Notes: generated by a model not told the origin, from the sequence alone. A DNA stretch of 64,000 nucleotides from Streptomyces varsoviensis (GCF_000718635.1 NZ_JOBF01000001.1:1-64000), one strand, 5' to 3'. Positions 42,644 through 51,422 are shown, counted from the stretch's first letter. Numbers and translations: made by a program.

Positions 42644-43861
42644 GTGCGCCAGCAGGAACGCGTCGAGCGACTGCTCGAAGGACGCCCGCCCCTCCAGGTG
42701 CACCAGATGACCGGCGCCCGGCACCACCACCGCCCGCGCGCCGGGCACCGCCGAGACGATCTCCGCGAGGTTGCCCGCGACATCGCCGCTGTCCAACTCG
42801 CCGACCAGGGCCACCGTCGGCACCTGGATCTCGTGCAGCCGCTCCATGGCCCCCGCCTCGACCGCCCGGCCCATGGTCGGCGTGGTGACGTTGAGCGTCA
42901 CGGTCGCCGCGGCCGTGGCGCCTATCCGCTCGCGCAACACCGGGTCCACGGCCGCCGGTTCGCGGTACGGGCCGTCCACCCACATCCGCAGGTAGTGCTC
43001 GACGAAGCGCTCCGCGCCGTCCGGCGCGCCGAAGCACGTCGCCTGTTCCTGGAGCTGCTTCTGGATGTACGGGTCGGTGATCTCGCTGCCGCTGAGCCCC
43101 GGCGCGAGCAGCACCAGCGCTGCCACGACGCCGGGGTGCGCGATCGCCGTGTCCACGGCGATCCGGGCGCCGGACGAGTGCCCCACCAGGGTGGCCCGTA
43201 CGACGCGCAAGTGGTCCAGGAGCGCGTACAGGTCGTCGTGGTCGGACCAGTCCCCGTCGCTCACCGAGGAACGGCCGTGCCCGCGGGCGTCGTAGCGGAT
43301 GACGCGCCGCCCCGCCCGCGCGAGCCGGGTGAACTGCTCGTCCCACATGCTCATGTCGAGCATCCCGCCGTGCAGCAGCACCAGCGCCGGGCCGCTGCCC
43401 GCGGCCTCGTAGTACAGCTCGCCGTTCTCGACCGGCACCCGCCCGCACTCCACGACCATGAACCGGCACGCGACGACCGGTGTGCCGTCCGACACGGTGA
43501 AGTGCGGGTCGCCGAGCGCCTGCCGCATCTGCGGGCCGTGCCAGAAGCTCTCGTGGTCCGCCCGCCACGCCGCGACGGTCTCGTGGCCCTCACCCTCCGC
43601 GCGCGCGAACGCCTCGTCGATCTCACCCAGAGGTACGACGCGTACCTCCGTCACCTCTATCACCGCGACCGGCAGTCCGGCCGAGTCGATCACCGCGGAC
43701 CGCTCGCCGACCTCGGGCAGCGGATCGCCGGCGAGCTCGTACTCCCGCAGCAGGCCGGTGGTCGCCGTCTTCGCGCCGGAGAGCACGGCCGCGACCAACT
43801 GGTCGCGCAGGGGCCCCGGAAACGCCAGCTCGAAGGGGGGCAGCTCGTCAAACATCGTCAT
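42632..43861 (-). CDS. ASCH domain-alpha/beta hydrolase fusion protein
   Basis: A 409-residue two-domain protein. Residues 1 to about 138 form an ASCH (PUA-like, RNA/nucleoside-related) domain: FPGPLRDQLVAAVLSGAKTATTGLL, then VGERSAVIDSAGLPVAVIEVTEV in part, and HETVAAWRADHESFW. Residues about 140-409 are an alpha/beta hydrolase: LVLLHGGMLDMSMWDEQ, YDARGHGRSS, nucleophile Ser229 in VGHSSGARI, Asp in VGELDSGDV, and His in VPGAGHLVHLE. Both parts look intact in one continuous frame. Such a fusion is uncommon in my knowledge. Substrate and purpose are unknown. Confidence 0.88.
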   Translation of the reverse strand: MTMFDELPPFELAFPGPLRDQLVAAVLSGAKTATTGLLREYELAGDPLPEVGERSAVIDSAGLPVAVIEVTEVRVVPLGEIDEAFARAEGEGHETVAAWRADHESFWHGPQMRQALGDPHFTVSDGTPVVACRFMVVECGRVPVENGELYYEAAGSGPALVLLHGGMLDMSMWDEQFTRLARAGRRVIRYDARGHGRSSVSDGDWSDHDDLYALLDHLRVVRATLVGHSSGARIAVDTAIAHPGVVAALVLLAPGLSGSEITDPYIQKQLQEQATCFGAPDGAERFVEHYLRMWVDGPYREPAAVDPVLRERIGATAAATVTLNVTTPTMGRAVEAGAMERLHEIQVPTVALVGELDSGDVAGNLAEIVSAVPGARAVVVPGAGHLVHLEGRASFEQSLDAFLLAHPWV

Positions 43862-44014
43862 GGAGGAACCCTACGCAGAGTCAACCATGGCCAGAGCCAC
43901 ACGGTCGGTCAAAGCACGCGCGGGGGCGCACCCGTGTCCGTACGGCCGGCAGCGCCCCGCGTTCGTACGGGCAACGCTCGGCGTCGGCTCCGTGCCGGCT
44001 CCTCGCCGGTGCCC

Positions 44015-44419
44015 TCAGTCCTCCAGCGCCTTCCCGACCCGCCGCGAGACCGTGAACCCGTACAGATCGAGCACCCCCGGCGGCTCCGCCACCCCCGGCC
44101 CCCCGGCCCGTACCCATGCCGCGATGTCCGCGAGCGCCCCGTCGTCGTTGACCAGCCCCAGCCAGACCGGCCGGCCGCCCGCCGCCCGGCCCGCGGGCGA
44201 GGGCTGCACCACCATGACGTTGGCCTGTTCGCACACGTCCAGGCAGTCCGAGGCCCGGACCGGCGCCGCGCCGTCGAGCGCCGCGCGCAGCCGGGCTATC
44301 TGCCCCGCGTGATCGACGCCGGGCACCTTGCGGGCGTCGCCGCAGCAGCAGCCGCGGCACACCGTGATCCGGCACGATCCCGCGGCGGGCGCCGAGCGGC
44401 GCGCGTTCTTCGAGGTCAT
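44015..44419 (-). CDS. Thioredoxin-like [2Fe-2S] ferredoxin-domain protein
   Basis: A 134-residue protein with a thioredoxin-like [2Fe-2S] cluster pattern: ITVCRGCCCGDARKVPG near residue 20 and SDCLDVCEQANVMVVQPS near residue 70 give the two Cys pairs. It resembles the ferredoxin-like domain found next to cobalamin and CbiW-type proteins. The start is uncertain: ATG at 44419 (MTSKNARRSAP) or 44437. The ABC-F gene with its long leader is divergent. Confidence 0.8.
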   Translation of the reverse strand: MTSKNARRSAPAAGSCRITVCRGCCCGDARKVPGVDHAGQIARLRAALDGAAPVRASDCLDVCEQANVMVVQPSPAGRAAGGRPVWLGLVNDDGALADIAAWVRAGGPGVAEPPGVLDLYGFTVSRRVGKALED

Positions 44420-44526
44420 CCGGCAGATGATACGCACCGGCGGGGCTGATGATCAGGGTGCGTACGACGTCGTCCGGTGCGCGTACGCGGTGCGCGTACG
44501 CGGCGCGCGGTGCGCGGGAAAACCCT

Positions 44527-44556
44527 TTGCGGGGCGCCCGCCCACCCGCTTACCGT
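44527..44556 (+). promoter_or_regulatory. Putative promoter of the ABC-F gene
   Basis: TTGCGG (44527-44532) and TACCGT (44551-44556) are 18 bases apart and fit a housekeeping-type -35/-10 pair (TAnnnT). A start near 44563 would give a leader of about 190 bases before the ABC-F ATG. Inferred from pattern only. Confidence 0.4.
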
Positions 44557-44562
44557 CAGTGC

Positions 44563-44755
44563 CGGACGTTGTCGCCGTTGATGGGAGTAGGCCGTTGCTC
44601 TACTGAGGTCTTGAGACACCGCGACCGGTCGCGCCTCTTCTCGGCGCGCGGACGTGTGCGTGCGACCTCGGCACAGAGCCGCCTCCACCCACCCTCGTGG
44701 TGTCTCCACGTGTTGTGCCCTTCCCCTTTCTTTTGTGAGCACCACGGAGACCCTT
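44563..44755 (+). promoter_or_regulatory. Predicted attenuator leader of the ABC-F gene with alternative stems
   Basis: The strand TCGTGGTGTCTC at 44695-44706 can pair in three exclusive ways. It can pair with 44613-44624 (GAGACACCGCGA; 12 pairs, one G-U), enclosing a further hairpin CGCGCC/GGCGCG at 44630-44648. It can form a local CGTGG/CCACG hairpin (44696-44710) followed by a pyrimidine run CCCTTCCCCTTTCTTTT. Or it can pair with 44739-44747 (GCACCACGG; nine pairs, two G-U), which covers the GGAGA ribosome site at 44746-44750. A very short frame ending LLY-stop at 44606 lies just before the first stem. The arrangement is that of leaders controlling antibiotic-inducible ABC-F genes. Confidence 0.55.
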
Positions 44756-46372
44756 ATGTCCCATACACACCCTTCGGCGGCCTCCATCGCCTGCACCGGC
44801 GTCGACTTCGCCTGGCCCGACGGCACGCCCGTACTCGAAGACTTCCAGCTCACCGTCGGCCCCGGCCGCACCGGACTCATCGGCCTCAACGGGGCGGGAA
44901 AGTCAACCCTGTTGAAGCTGATCGCCGGGGAGCTGACCCCGACCTCCGGCACCGTGCGCGTCGCCGGCCGGATCGGCTACCTGCCGCAGAACCTCACCCT
45001 CGACACCGCGCTCCGCGTCGACGAGGCCCTCGGCATCGCCGGGACCCGCGCCGCGCTGCACGCCATCGAGAGCGGCGACGCGAGCGAGGAGCACTTCACG
45101 GCCGTCGGCGACGACTGGGACGTCGAGGAACGCGCCCGCGCCGCCCTCGACCGGCTGGGCCTGGACGGCATCGGCCTCGACCGCACCACCGGAGCGCTCT
45201 CCGGCGGCGAGACCGTGCTGCTGCGGCTCGCCGCCCTGCTGCTCGGCCGCCCCGACGTACTGCTCCTCGACGAGCCCACCAACAACCTCGACCGGCGCGC
45301 CCGGCGGCATCTGTACGACGCCGTCACCGCCTGGTCCGGCGTCCTGGTGGTGGTCAGCCACGACCGCGAACTCCTCCAACTGGTCGACCGGATCGCCGAC
45401 CTGCGCGGCGGCGAGGTCCACTGGTACGGCGGCAACCTCTCCGCGTACGAACAGGCGCTCGCCGCCGAGCAGGAGGCGGCCGAACGCATGGTGCGGGTCG
45501 CCGAGGCGGACGTGAAGCGGCAGCGCCGGGAGCTGACCGAAGCCCACGTCAAGCTGGCCCGCCGGGTCCGCTACGGCAAGAAGATGAACGAGAACAAGCG
45601 CGAACCGAAGATCATCATGAACGAGCGCAAGCGCGAGGCCCAGGTCTCCGCCGGCAAGCACCGCATCATGCACACTGAGAAGCTCAAGGAGGCGAGAGAC
45701 CGCCTCGACGAGGCCGTCGAAGCCGTCCGCGACGACGACGAGATCCGCGTCGAACTGCCGTACACCGCCGTGCCGCCCGGCCGCGGCGTCCTGACCCTCG
45801 ACTCCCTGGAGGTACGCGGCGGGGCCCGCGCCCACCTGGAGATCCGCGGCCCGGAACGCATCGCGCTCCTCGGCCGCAACGGCGCCGGCAAGACCACGCT
45901 GATGCGCACCATCACCGGGGAACTCACGCCGGTGGCGGGCGAGGTGCGCCGGCACGTACCGCTGCGCTACCTGCCGCAGCGGCTCGACGTCCTCGACGAC
46001 GCGCTGACCGTCGCCGAGAACGTGGCCCGCTTCGCGCCCGCCGCCACCAACAACCGCGTCCGCGCCCGCCTCGCGCACTTCCTCTTCAAGGGCGCCCGCG
46101 CGGACCAGCCGGCCGGCACCCTCTCCGGCGGCGAGCGCTTCCGCGCGACGCTGGCCGCCCTGATGCTCGCCGAACCCGCCCCGCAGCTCCTGCTGCTCGA
46201 CGAGCCGACCAACAACCTGGACATGGCGAGCGTCCGGCAGCTCGTCAGCGCGCTGGAGTCGTACGAGGGCGCGCTGATCGTCGCCAGCCACGACCGACCG
46301 TTCCTCAAGGAGATCGGCATCACGCGGGAGGTGGTGCTCGACCCGGACGCGGGGGAGGAGGACGCCGCCTGA
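44756..46372 (+). CDS. ABC-F family ATPase (ribosome-associated, possible antibiotic-resistance type)
   Basis: A 538-residue protein with two ABC ATPase domains and no membrane segments. Domain 1 has Walker A GLNGAGKST (43-51), signature LSGGE and LLLDEPTNNLD. Domain 2 has GRNGAGKTT, LSGGERFR and LLLLDEPTNNLD. Between them is a charged linker with KMNENKREPKIIMNERKRE, the region that reaches into the ribosome in ABC-F proteins. ABC-F members act on the translating ribosome, some displacing bound antibiotics. ATG at 44756 has GGAGA five bases upstream; a GTG at 44735 is an alternative in-frame start. The leader supports drug-responsive control. Confidence 0.93.
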   Translation: MSHTHPSAASIACTGVDFAWPDGTPVLEDFQLTVGPGRTGLIGLNGAGKSTLLKLIAGELTPTSGTVRVAGRIGYLPQNLTLDTALRVDEALGIAGTRAALHAIESGDASEEHFTAVGDDWDVEERARAALDRLGLDGIGLDRTTGALSGGETVLLRLAALLLGRPDVLLLDEPTNNLDRRARRHLYDAVTAWSGVLVVVSHDRELLQLVDRIADLRGGEVHWYGGNLSAYEQALAAEQEAAERMVRVAEADVKRQRRELTEAHVKLARRVRYGKKMNENKREPKIIMNERKREAQVSAGKHRIMHTEKLKEARDRLDEAVEAVRDDDEIRVELPYTAVPPGRGVLTLDSLEVRGGARAHLEIRGPERIALLGRNGAGKTTLMRTITGELTPVAGEVRRHVPLRYLPQRLDVLDDALTVAENVARFAPAATNNRVRARLAHFLFKGARADQPAGTLSGGERFRATLAALMLAEPAPQLLLLDEPTNNLDMASVRQLVSALESYEGALIVASHDRPFLKEIGITREVVLDPDAGEEDAA

Positions 46373-46438
46373 CGGTGCGGCTGCCGGGTGGTACGGGGCC
46401 GGGGTGCGCGCCCCCGGCCCGTACACCGGTCGTGGCCG

Positions 46439-47752
46439 TCAGCCGCGGCCGAGGGCCGACAGCTCCACGGTGCGCGCCATCACCCGCAGCCCCGCGTCAT
46501 TGGGGTGCACGGTGTCGCCCCCGTCGTACGCCGGGAGCATGCGGTGCGGGTCGGCGGGGTCCCGAAGCGCGGCGTCGAAGTCGACGACGGTGTCGAACGC
46601 GCCGCCGTTGCGGATCCAGCGGTTGACGTCCTCGCGCATCCGCTCCCCGCGCGCGGTCAGCTTCCCGTTGGGCGTGATCGTCCCGCCGTGGACCCGCGCC
46701 CCCGCGGCGTGCGCGCGCCGTGCGAGCCGGTCCAGCCCGGCGATGAGCTGAGCCGCGGTGAGCGGCGTGCCGGGGTGCACCCCGGCGTCGCTGCCGAGGT
46801 CGTTGGTGCCTTCGAGGACGATGATGTCGCTGACGCGCGTCTGGGCGAGCGCGTCGCGGCCGAACCGGGACTCGGCGCTGTTTCCGAGGTTGCGATTGCC
46901 CTGACCCTGCGTTCCCGCGTCGGTGAGCACCCGATTGCCGCCGATCCCCTTGTTGACGACCGACAGCCGCTGCCCGCCGGGGCGGGCGGCGAGCCGGCGG
47001 CCCAACTCGTCGGTCCAGCGCCGGTTGGAGTCGTTCGCCGTGACCCCGCCCTCGGTGATCGAGTCGCCGAACGCCACCACCGTGCCCTTGGCGCGGGGCG
47101 CGAGGACGTCCACGCCGTCCAGGAAGAACCAGGACGTCGTCTGCTCCCCGAACGCCGAACCGGAGACGTCTCCGGTGTGGTCCCCGGCCCCGGCCCCGGA
47201 GAGGTAATTGGTCTGCTTGGCCCAGGGGTGCCAGGTCGTCGGCCCCGTGGCGGTCGGCAGATGGACGCTGACGACCAGGTCCGTATCGGCCCTCGTGGCC
47301 AGGGGGACCGGGTCGCTGACGGCCTCGGCCCCGGCCGGGACCGTCGTGGCGCGCTGCCCGCCGAAACGGACCACGCGACCGCTGCCCGGCTCGACGGCCG
47401 CGCCCTTCGCCCGCCGGGCGACGGTCACCGCGCCGAGGTCGAGCGGCGACGTTCCGTACGCGTTGGACAGCCGGAGCCGCACCGCGCTGCCGCCCGCGGA
47501 CAGCCGCTCCACCATCCGGAGCGTACGGTCGGCGAACCCGGTCGCCGAGTAGCCGGAGCTGCCCGGGGGCGTCATGGCCGTGCCCCAGCCGCCGACCCAA
47601 TGCGGGGAACGGGCGTCGGCGGACTCCGCCTTCGGCTTCTCGGCGGCGGTGGCGGGGAGCCCGTGCGCGAGGGCGGCGGCGAGCACAAGCGCGACGAGGG
47701 CGGCCAACGCTCTTACGGGGGCGTGGCGTTCACGCCTGGCAGGGGCGTTCAT
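46439..47752 (-). CDS. Secreted SGNH/GDSL-family hydrolase
   Basis: A 437-residue exported esterase-type hydrolase. A signal peptide covers about residues 1-37 (RALAALVALVLAAALAHGLPATA). The SGNH blocks are VVAFGDSITEGG (nucleophile Ser), the GIGGNRVL block, EGTNDLGS and DTVHPNDAG (Asp-His). The N-terminal 180 residues before block I form an extra beta-rich domain (HWVGGWGTAM and VRLRLSNAYG), as in rhamnogalacturonan acetylesterase-like relatives. The ATG overlaps the fucosidase stop by four bases (ATGA), so it is probably a carbohydrate deacetylase working with that enzyme. Confidence 0.92.
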   Translation of the reverse strand: MNAPARRERHAPVRALAALVALVLAAALAHGLPATAAEKPKAESADARSPHWVGGWGTAMTPPGSSGYSATGFADRTLRMVERLSAGGSAVRLRLSNAYGTSPLDLGAVTVARRAKGAAVEPGSGRVVRFGGQRATTVPAGAEAVSDPVPLATRADTDLVVSVHLPTATGPTTWHPWAKQTNYLSGAGAGDHTGDVSGSAFGEQTTSWFFLDGVDVLAPRAKGTVVAFGDSITEGGVTANDSNRRWTDELGRRLAARPGGQRLSVVNKGIGGNRVLTDAGTQGQGNRNLGNSAESRFGRDALAQTRVSDIIVLEGTNDLGSDAGVHPGTPLTAAQLIAGLDRLARRAHAAGARVHGGTITPNGKLTARGERMREDVNRWIRNGGAFDTVVDFDAALRDPADPHRMLPAYDGGDTVHPNDAGLRVMARTVELSALGRG

Positions 47753-49263
47753 GAGCGACCACCGTTCGCGACGGAGAGCACCATGGGATAGACCTCGTCC
47801 TGTGCGGCGGACGGTGCGAGCGGCCCGTGCCGTTCGGCGGCAGGCATGACGATCTCGATGCCGTCAGCCGTGCGCGACCAGCGGAGACGGCGCGCGGGAT
47901 GGCCGAGCAGGCGAACGCGGTCGCCGTCGCGGATCGGCAGGTCGGCGGGGGCGGTCAGCCGAGGTCCCGGCCGGTTCAGCGTGATGATGTTGAAGCGGCC
48001 GTCGTCGCCGACCGTGTAGCGCAGCGGCCCGTCCTCCGCGCGCCGCCAGGGCCGGGACCCGTAGACGGCCGATCCGTTGACGTCGAGCCACTCGCCGATC
48101 GCCAGCAGCCGCTCGCGCTGCCAGTCCGGAATGGTGCCGTCGGCGCGGGGGCCGATGTTGAGCAGCAGATTGCCGTTCTTGGAGACGATGTCGACGAGCA
48201 ACTGGACCAGCTTCTCCTTGGACTTGATCCGGTACGTCGGGTCCATGTACCCCCACGACCGGCTCATGGTCAGACACGCCTCCCAGGGCGCGGCCCGCAG
48301 CGCGTACGACGGCTTGTCGCCCTCGACGGCCGGATAGTCGGCGTGCGAGGCGATGAACCGGTCATTGACCAGCACCTCCTTCGGCCGGCCCCGCTCCTCG
48401 GCGTGGTTGTAGTACTCCGCGAGAATCTCGTCGCTGCGCCAGTCCCACCGCTCCGGCCGGAAGATATGCCCCGCGCCGCCCGCGAAGTCATGGCTGCCGT
48501 GCCCGTCGCCCCACAGAATGTCGGGGTCGTAGCGGTGGATGAGCGTCCGCAGATGGACGTGCTCGTACTCCTCGACGTAATCGGTCACCGGCTTGTACCC
48601 GGTGTACGGAATGGGCTCGCGCGTGTACGGATTGATCGGCGCCGTGCCGAGCGCCGGGTTGTAGAACTCCCCGAGCGAGTAGTAGAGCCCGCGCTTCAAC
48701 CCCGTGCCCCGAGCCGCCCGGAACAACTCGCCGACCAGATCGCGCCGGGGACCGATGAGCGCGGAGTTGCGATGGGACGCGGAATTGGGAAAGAGCTGGA
48801 ACCCGTCGTGGTGCTTGGACGTGAGCACGAAATACCGCGCCCCCGCCCGCTCGAAAAGCCGCACCCAGGACTCGGCGTCGAACCGCTCGGCGCGAAAGCG
48901 GGAGAGGAACGCGTCGTAGGGATAGTCCTGCCCGTAAGTGGCCCGGTGATGCTCGTAAACGCCCCCTTTGGCATAGGCGTTCATGGCATAGAGATACCAC
49001 TCGGAACTCCAAGCGTCGTCCCCCCAATGCGGAACGGCGTAAGCCCCCCAGTGAATGAAGATCCCGAACTTCCCCTGCCGGAACCACCGCGCGACCGGAT
49101 GCCGGGCCAACGACTCGGGCGTCGGCTCATACCGCGGCCAACGCCGCGGCCGCTCCGCGCCCAGAGCGGCCGACCCCACCCCGCCCAACCCGGCCGCCAC
49201 CCCAGCCCCGACGGCCGAAGCCAGCAGAGCCCTCCGAGGAATCCCATACCGATGCAAAGCCAT
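47749..49263 (-). CDS. Alpha-L-fucosidase (GH29), exported
   Basis: A 504-residue glycoside hydrolase that releases terminal alpha-L-fucose. The N-terminus has a twin-arginine-like signal (PRRALLASAVGAGVAAGLGGVG). GH29 landmarks are FGIFIHWGAYAVPHWG, FVLTSKHHDGFQLFPN, RGLYYSLGEF, the nucleophile Asp in DPDILWGDG, and SKNGNLLLNIGPRADGTIPDWQ in parts. The ATG at 49263 has GGAGG only one base upstream, so a nearby TTG (49257) is possible. Translationally coupled to the SGNH hydrolase downstream. Confidence 0.93.
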   Translation of the reverse strand: MALHRYGIPRRALLASAVGAGVAAGLGGVGSAALGAERPRRWPRYEPTPESLARHPVARWFRQGKFGIFIHWGAYAVPHWGDDAWSSEWYLYAMNAYAKGGVYEHHRATYGQDYPYDAFLSRFRAERFDAESWVRLFERAGARYFVLTSKHHDGFQLFPNSASHRNSALIGPRRDLVGELFRAARGTGLKRGLYYSLGEFYNPALGTAPINPYTREPIPYTGYKPVTDYVEEYEHVHLRTLIHRYDPDILWGDGHGSHDFAGGAGHIFRPERWDWRSDEILAEYYNHAEERGRPKEVLVNDRFIASHADYPAVEGDKPSYALRAAPWEACLTMSRSWGYMDPTYRIKSKEKLVQLLVDIVSKNGNLLLNIGPRADGTIPDWQRERLLAIGEWLDVNGSAVYGSRPWRRAEDGPLRYTVGDDGRFNIITLNRPGPRLTAPADLPIRDGDRVRLLGHPARRLRWSRTADGIEIVMPAAERHGPLAPSAAQDEVYPMVLSVANGGRS

Positions 49264-49676
49264 ACCTCCATCCAAGAACCGAGGCATCTCCCCGGCCCCG
49301 CCCACCCGGCCACCCCACCGGCCTTCCGCGTGCCCCACCCGCCCTTTTCACCCCGTCCGCCGTTCGAGGCCCGGCGCCTCCCGCCGGCCCCGCCCTCCCA
49401 CCGGGCTCGGACCGGCGCCCCCTTGGCCACCCCACCCGCCGCTCGAGGCCCGCCGCCTCCCCCCGACCCGGCCCACGCACCCGCCCCTTCCAGCCCGTCC
49501 GGCGTTTGAGGACCGGGGCCCGGGGCAGCGCCCCGCCCCACCCCGCCCCGGGTACGTGATCCCCACCCAGCCCATCCGGCGATTGAGGACGGGGGTCCGG
49601 TGTGCGGGGTCCGGGGCAGCGCCCCGGTTACGGGAAGGGGCGGGGTGGGGAAAGAAAAACCCCGGAAAAACCACCG
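49264..49676. repeat. Intergenic repeat-rich gap with GTCCGGCGnTTGAGGAC elements
   Basis: The gap between two minus-strand genes holds two good copies of the element seen at 8.0-8.2 kb (49491-49513 and 49568-49590). Each is followed by a GGGGCAGCGCCCC-type palindrome (about 49524-49536 and 49613-49626). Weaker relatives with CGCCG(T/C)TCGAGGCCCG lie near 49357 and 49437. No gene is supported. The hairpins probably terminate the upstream gene. Confidence 0.65.
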
Positions 49677-51422
49677 TCACCGGGCGAGCAACCGCCGATA
49701 CCCCTCCACAGACGGCCCCATCCCATGCTCAGGATCGGCCCCATAAACCCCGTCCGCCCCCTTCTTGCCAAACCCCAACGGCTGATAAAGCGACGCGCAA
49801 TCCGCCTGCCGGCGAGCCAGCCACCGCCACTCCTCCCAAGCCGCGTCATAAGCCCGCAAGTGCTGCGCCATCACCCGCCCACGCTCCCCGGCGAACCCCC
49901 GCAGCATCACCTGCCACCCATGGTGGATAACGGAGTACAGACACAGCCCATAACGCGCGGAAACCCGCACATAGGCCCGGTCGTCACGGTCCCGCACCGG
50001 CAACCCGTCGGAAAGGGCGACGATCTCCCGCCACATCCGGGCCGCCTGACCCTTCTCGGCGAGCGCGTCCTCCACCAGCCCGCCCCGGACCAGCGCCTTG
50101 AAATGCCCGGCGAGATCCTTGTCGGACCCCCCGAGATACTGATCGCGCGTCCACGTCAGATTCGGCACCGGCGTACGGGCGCTGTAGTGGCCGCGCAAGG
50201 TCCCGGCGGCCGACAGCAGGGCCAGCCGCCGAAAGCGGCGGACCGCGTCGCCGCGCAGCCCGATCCGCCGCGCGTACGCGGCGAAGGCCCCGGCCTCTCC
50301 CCGCCCGGTGTCGCGCGCCCAGTGGGCGAGGACCCACATGTTGAGGTCGCACCACAGCTCGTTCGCGATGTACGGACCGCGCCAGCCGCCGCCGCGCGAC
50401 CAGGTCCACACCCCCGCGAGCAGCGGATTCGCGGCGAGGTCGGCGAGCCCGCGGGGCCCGGCCCCGGTGCCGTACTCCTCGAAGCCGTTGATGACGCCGT
50501 CGCCCACGTAGTCGGGGCAGGCCCCCTTGGCCTCGTACTCGCGCGCGCACTCCACCTCGACGATCTGCCGGTGCCGCCCGACGCCCAGGGTCCGGTTGAA
50601 GGGGATGGTCCGCCAGAAGTCGCTCGCGGTGTGCTTGATGGAGAACAGCAGCCGCTCGTGGGGCTCGATCCGGTCGGTGACGGCGCGGTAATAGGTCGGA
50701 TCTTCCCGGAACTTGTCGCTGCCGGTCGCCCAGGTCCGGTAGAAGAGCCGCTTTCCGGCCCGTACGCACACCTCCTCGCGCAGCAGATTGATCAGCAGCT
50801 CGTGGCTGGCCTGCCCTTCGGTGATGGGGTTGTTGCCGGTGTGGAAGGGAACGTTCTGGAGGTAGGTCTCGCCGGTGCGGACCACGAGCCCGTCGATGCC
50901 GGGAAAGCGGGCGAAGACCTCACGCAGCATCAGCCGGTGGATCTCCACGGTCTTGGGCCGATGCAGACTGATGCGCCCCTTGTCGTCCAGCACGTCCTCG
51001 CCGTACAGCTCCACCAGGCGCTTGGGCAGCACGATGATGTCGGTGAAGAAGTACGAGCCGACGCCGGCGGCGTGCGCCCGCCCGATGTGCTCCCGCACGC
51101 GCCGGGCGTTGTCCTCCACCCAGGCCCGCCCCGCCGACCCGGCCGGAAAGATCCGCTCGTCGACGGTCTCGAAGGTGATGGCGGTGTGCGGCGGTCTGAA
51201 CTCGTTGATGACCTGGCCGTTGTAGTCGTACGAGGCCAGCGTGGCCGGGTCGTTGTACCGCGAAACGGTCATCGGCTCACCGGGGTTGGCGTGCACCATG
51301 TCGAACAGAAACGGCAACCGCCGCCCTCCGGCAGCCCCGGCGGGAGACCCGCCCGCGGCCCACCACACCCCCGCCCCCGCCGCGGCCCCCAGCACAGCAC
51401 GTCGAGTAGCAGCTCCGGTCAT
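49677..51422 (-). CDS. Secreted protein of unknown specificity, possible TIM-barrel glycoside hydrolase
   Basis: A 581-residue protein with a twin-arginine-type signal (ATRRAVLGAAAGAGVWWAAGG). The N-terminal half reads like a glycosidase barrel: FLFDMVHANPGEP, YDYNGQVINEF, HAAGVGSYFFTDIIVLPKRLVELYG in part, FPGIDGLVVRTGETYLQNVPFH, and LLFSIKHTASDFW. These echo alpha-glucuronidase-like barrels (GIDGxVVRTGE), but I cannot assign a family. The C-terminal half is helical. ATG at 51422 has GGAGG eight bases upstream. Next to the fucosidase and SGNH genes, which supports a carbohydrate role. Confidence 0.72.
   Translation of the reverse strand: MTGAATRRAVLGAAAGAGVWWAAGGSPAGAAGGRRLPFLFDMVHANPGEPMTVSRYNDPATLASYDYNGQVINEFRPPHTAITFETVDERIFPAGSAGRAWVEDNARRVREHIGRAHAAGVGSYFFTDIIVLPKRLVELYGEDVLDDKGRISLHRPKTVEIHRLMLREVFARFPGIDGLVVRTGETYLQNVPFHTGNNPITEGQASHELLINLLREEVCVRAGKRLFYRTWATGSDKFREDPTYYRAVTDRIEPHERLLFSIKHTASDFWRTIPFNRTLGVGRHRQIVEVECAREYEAKGACPDYVGDGVINGFEEYGTGAGPRGLADLAANPLLAGVWTWSRGGGWRGPYIANELWCDLNMWVLAHWARDTGRGEAGAFAAYARRIGLRGDAVRRFRRLALLSAAGTLRGHYSARTPVPNLTWTRDQYLGGSDKDLAGHFKALVRGGLVEDALAEKGQAARMWREIVALSDGLPVRDRDDRAYVRVSARYGLCLYSVIHHGWQVMLRGFAGERGRVMAQHLRAYDAAWEEWRWLARRQADCASLYQPLGFGKKGADGVYGADPEHGMGPSVEGYRRLLAR

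Noticed and set aside
40484..44449. Plus-strand open frame of about 1320 codons across the amine oxidase and the ASCH hydrolase
   Set aside because: It runs out of frame with one good gene and antisense to another; no recognisable domain.
44654..44755. Upstream in-frame extension of the ABC-F protein from GTG 44654
   Set aside because: It would translate through the predicted stems, has no ribosome site and gives a non-conserved-looking Cys/Pro/Ser-rich leader; ATG 44756 has a proper site.
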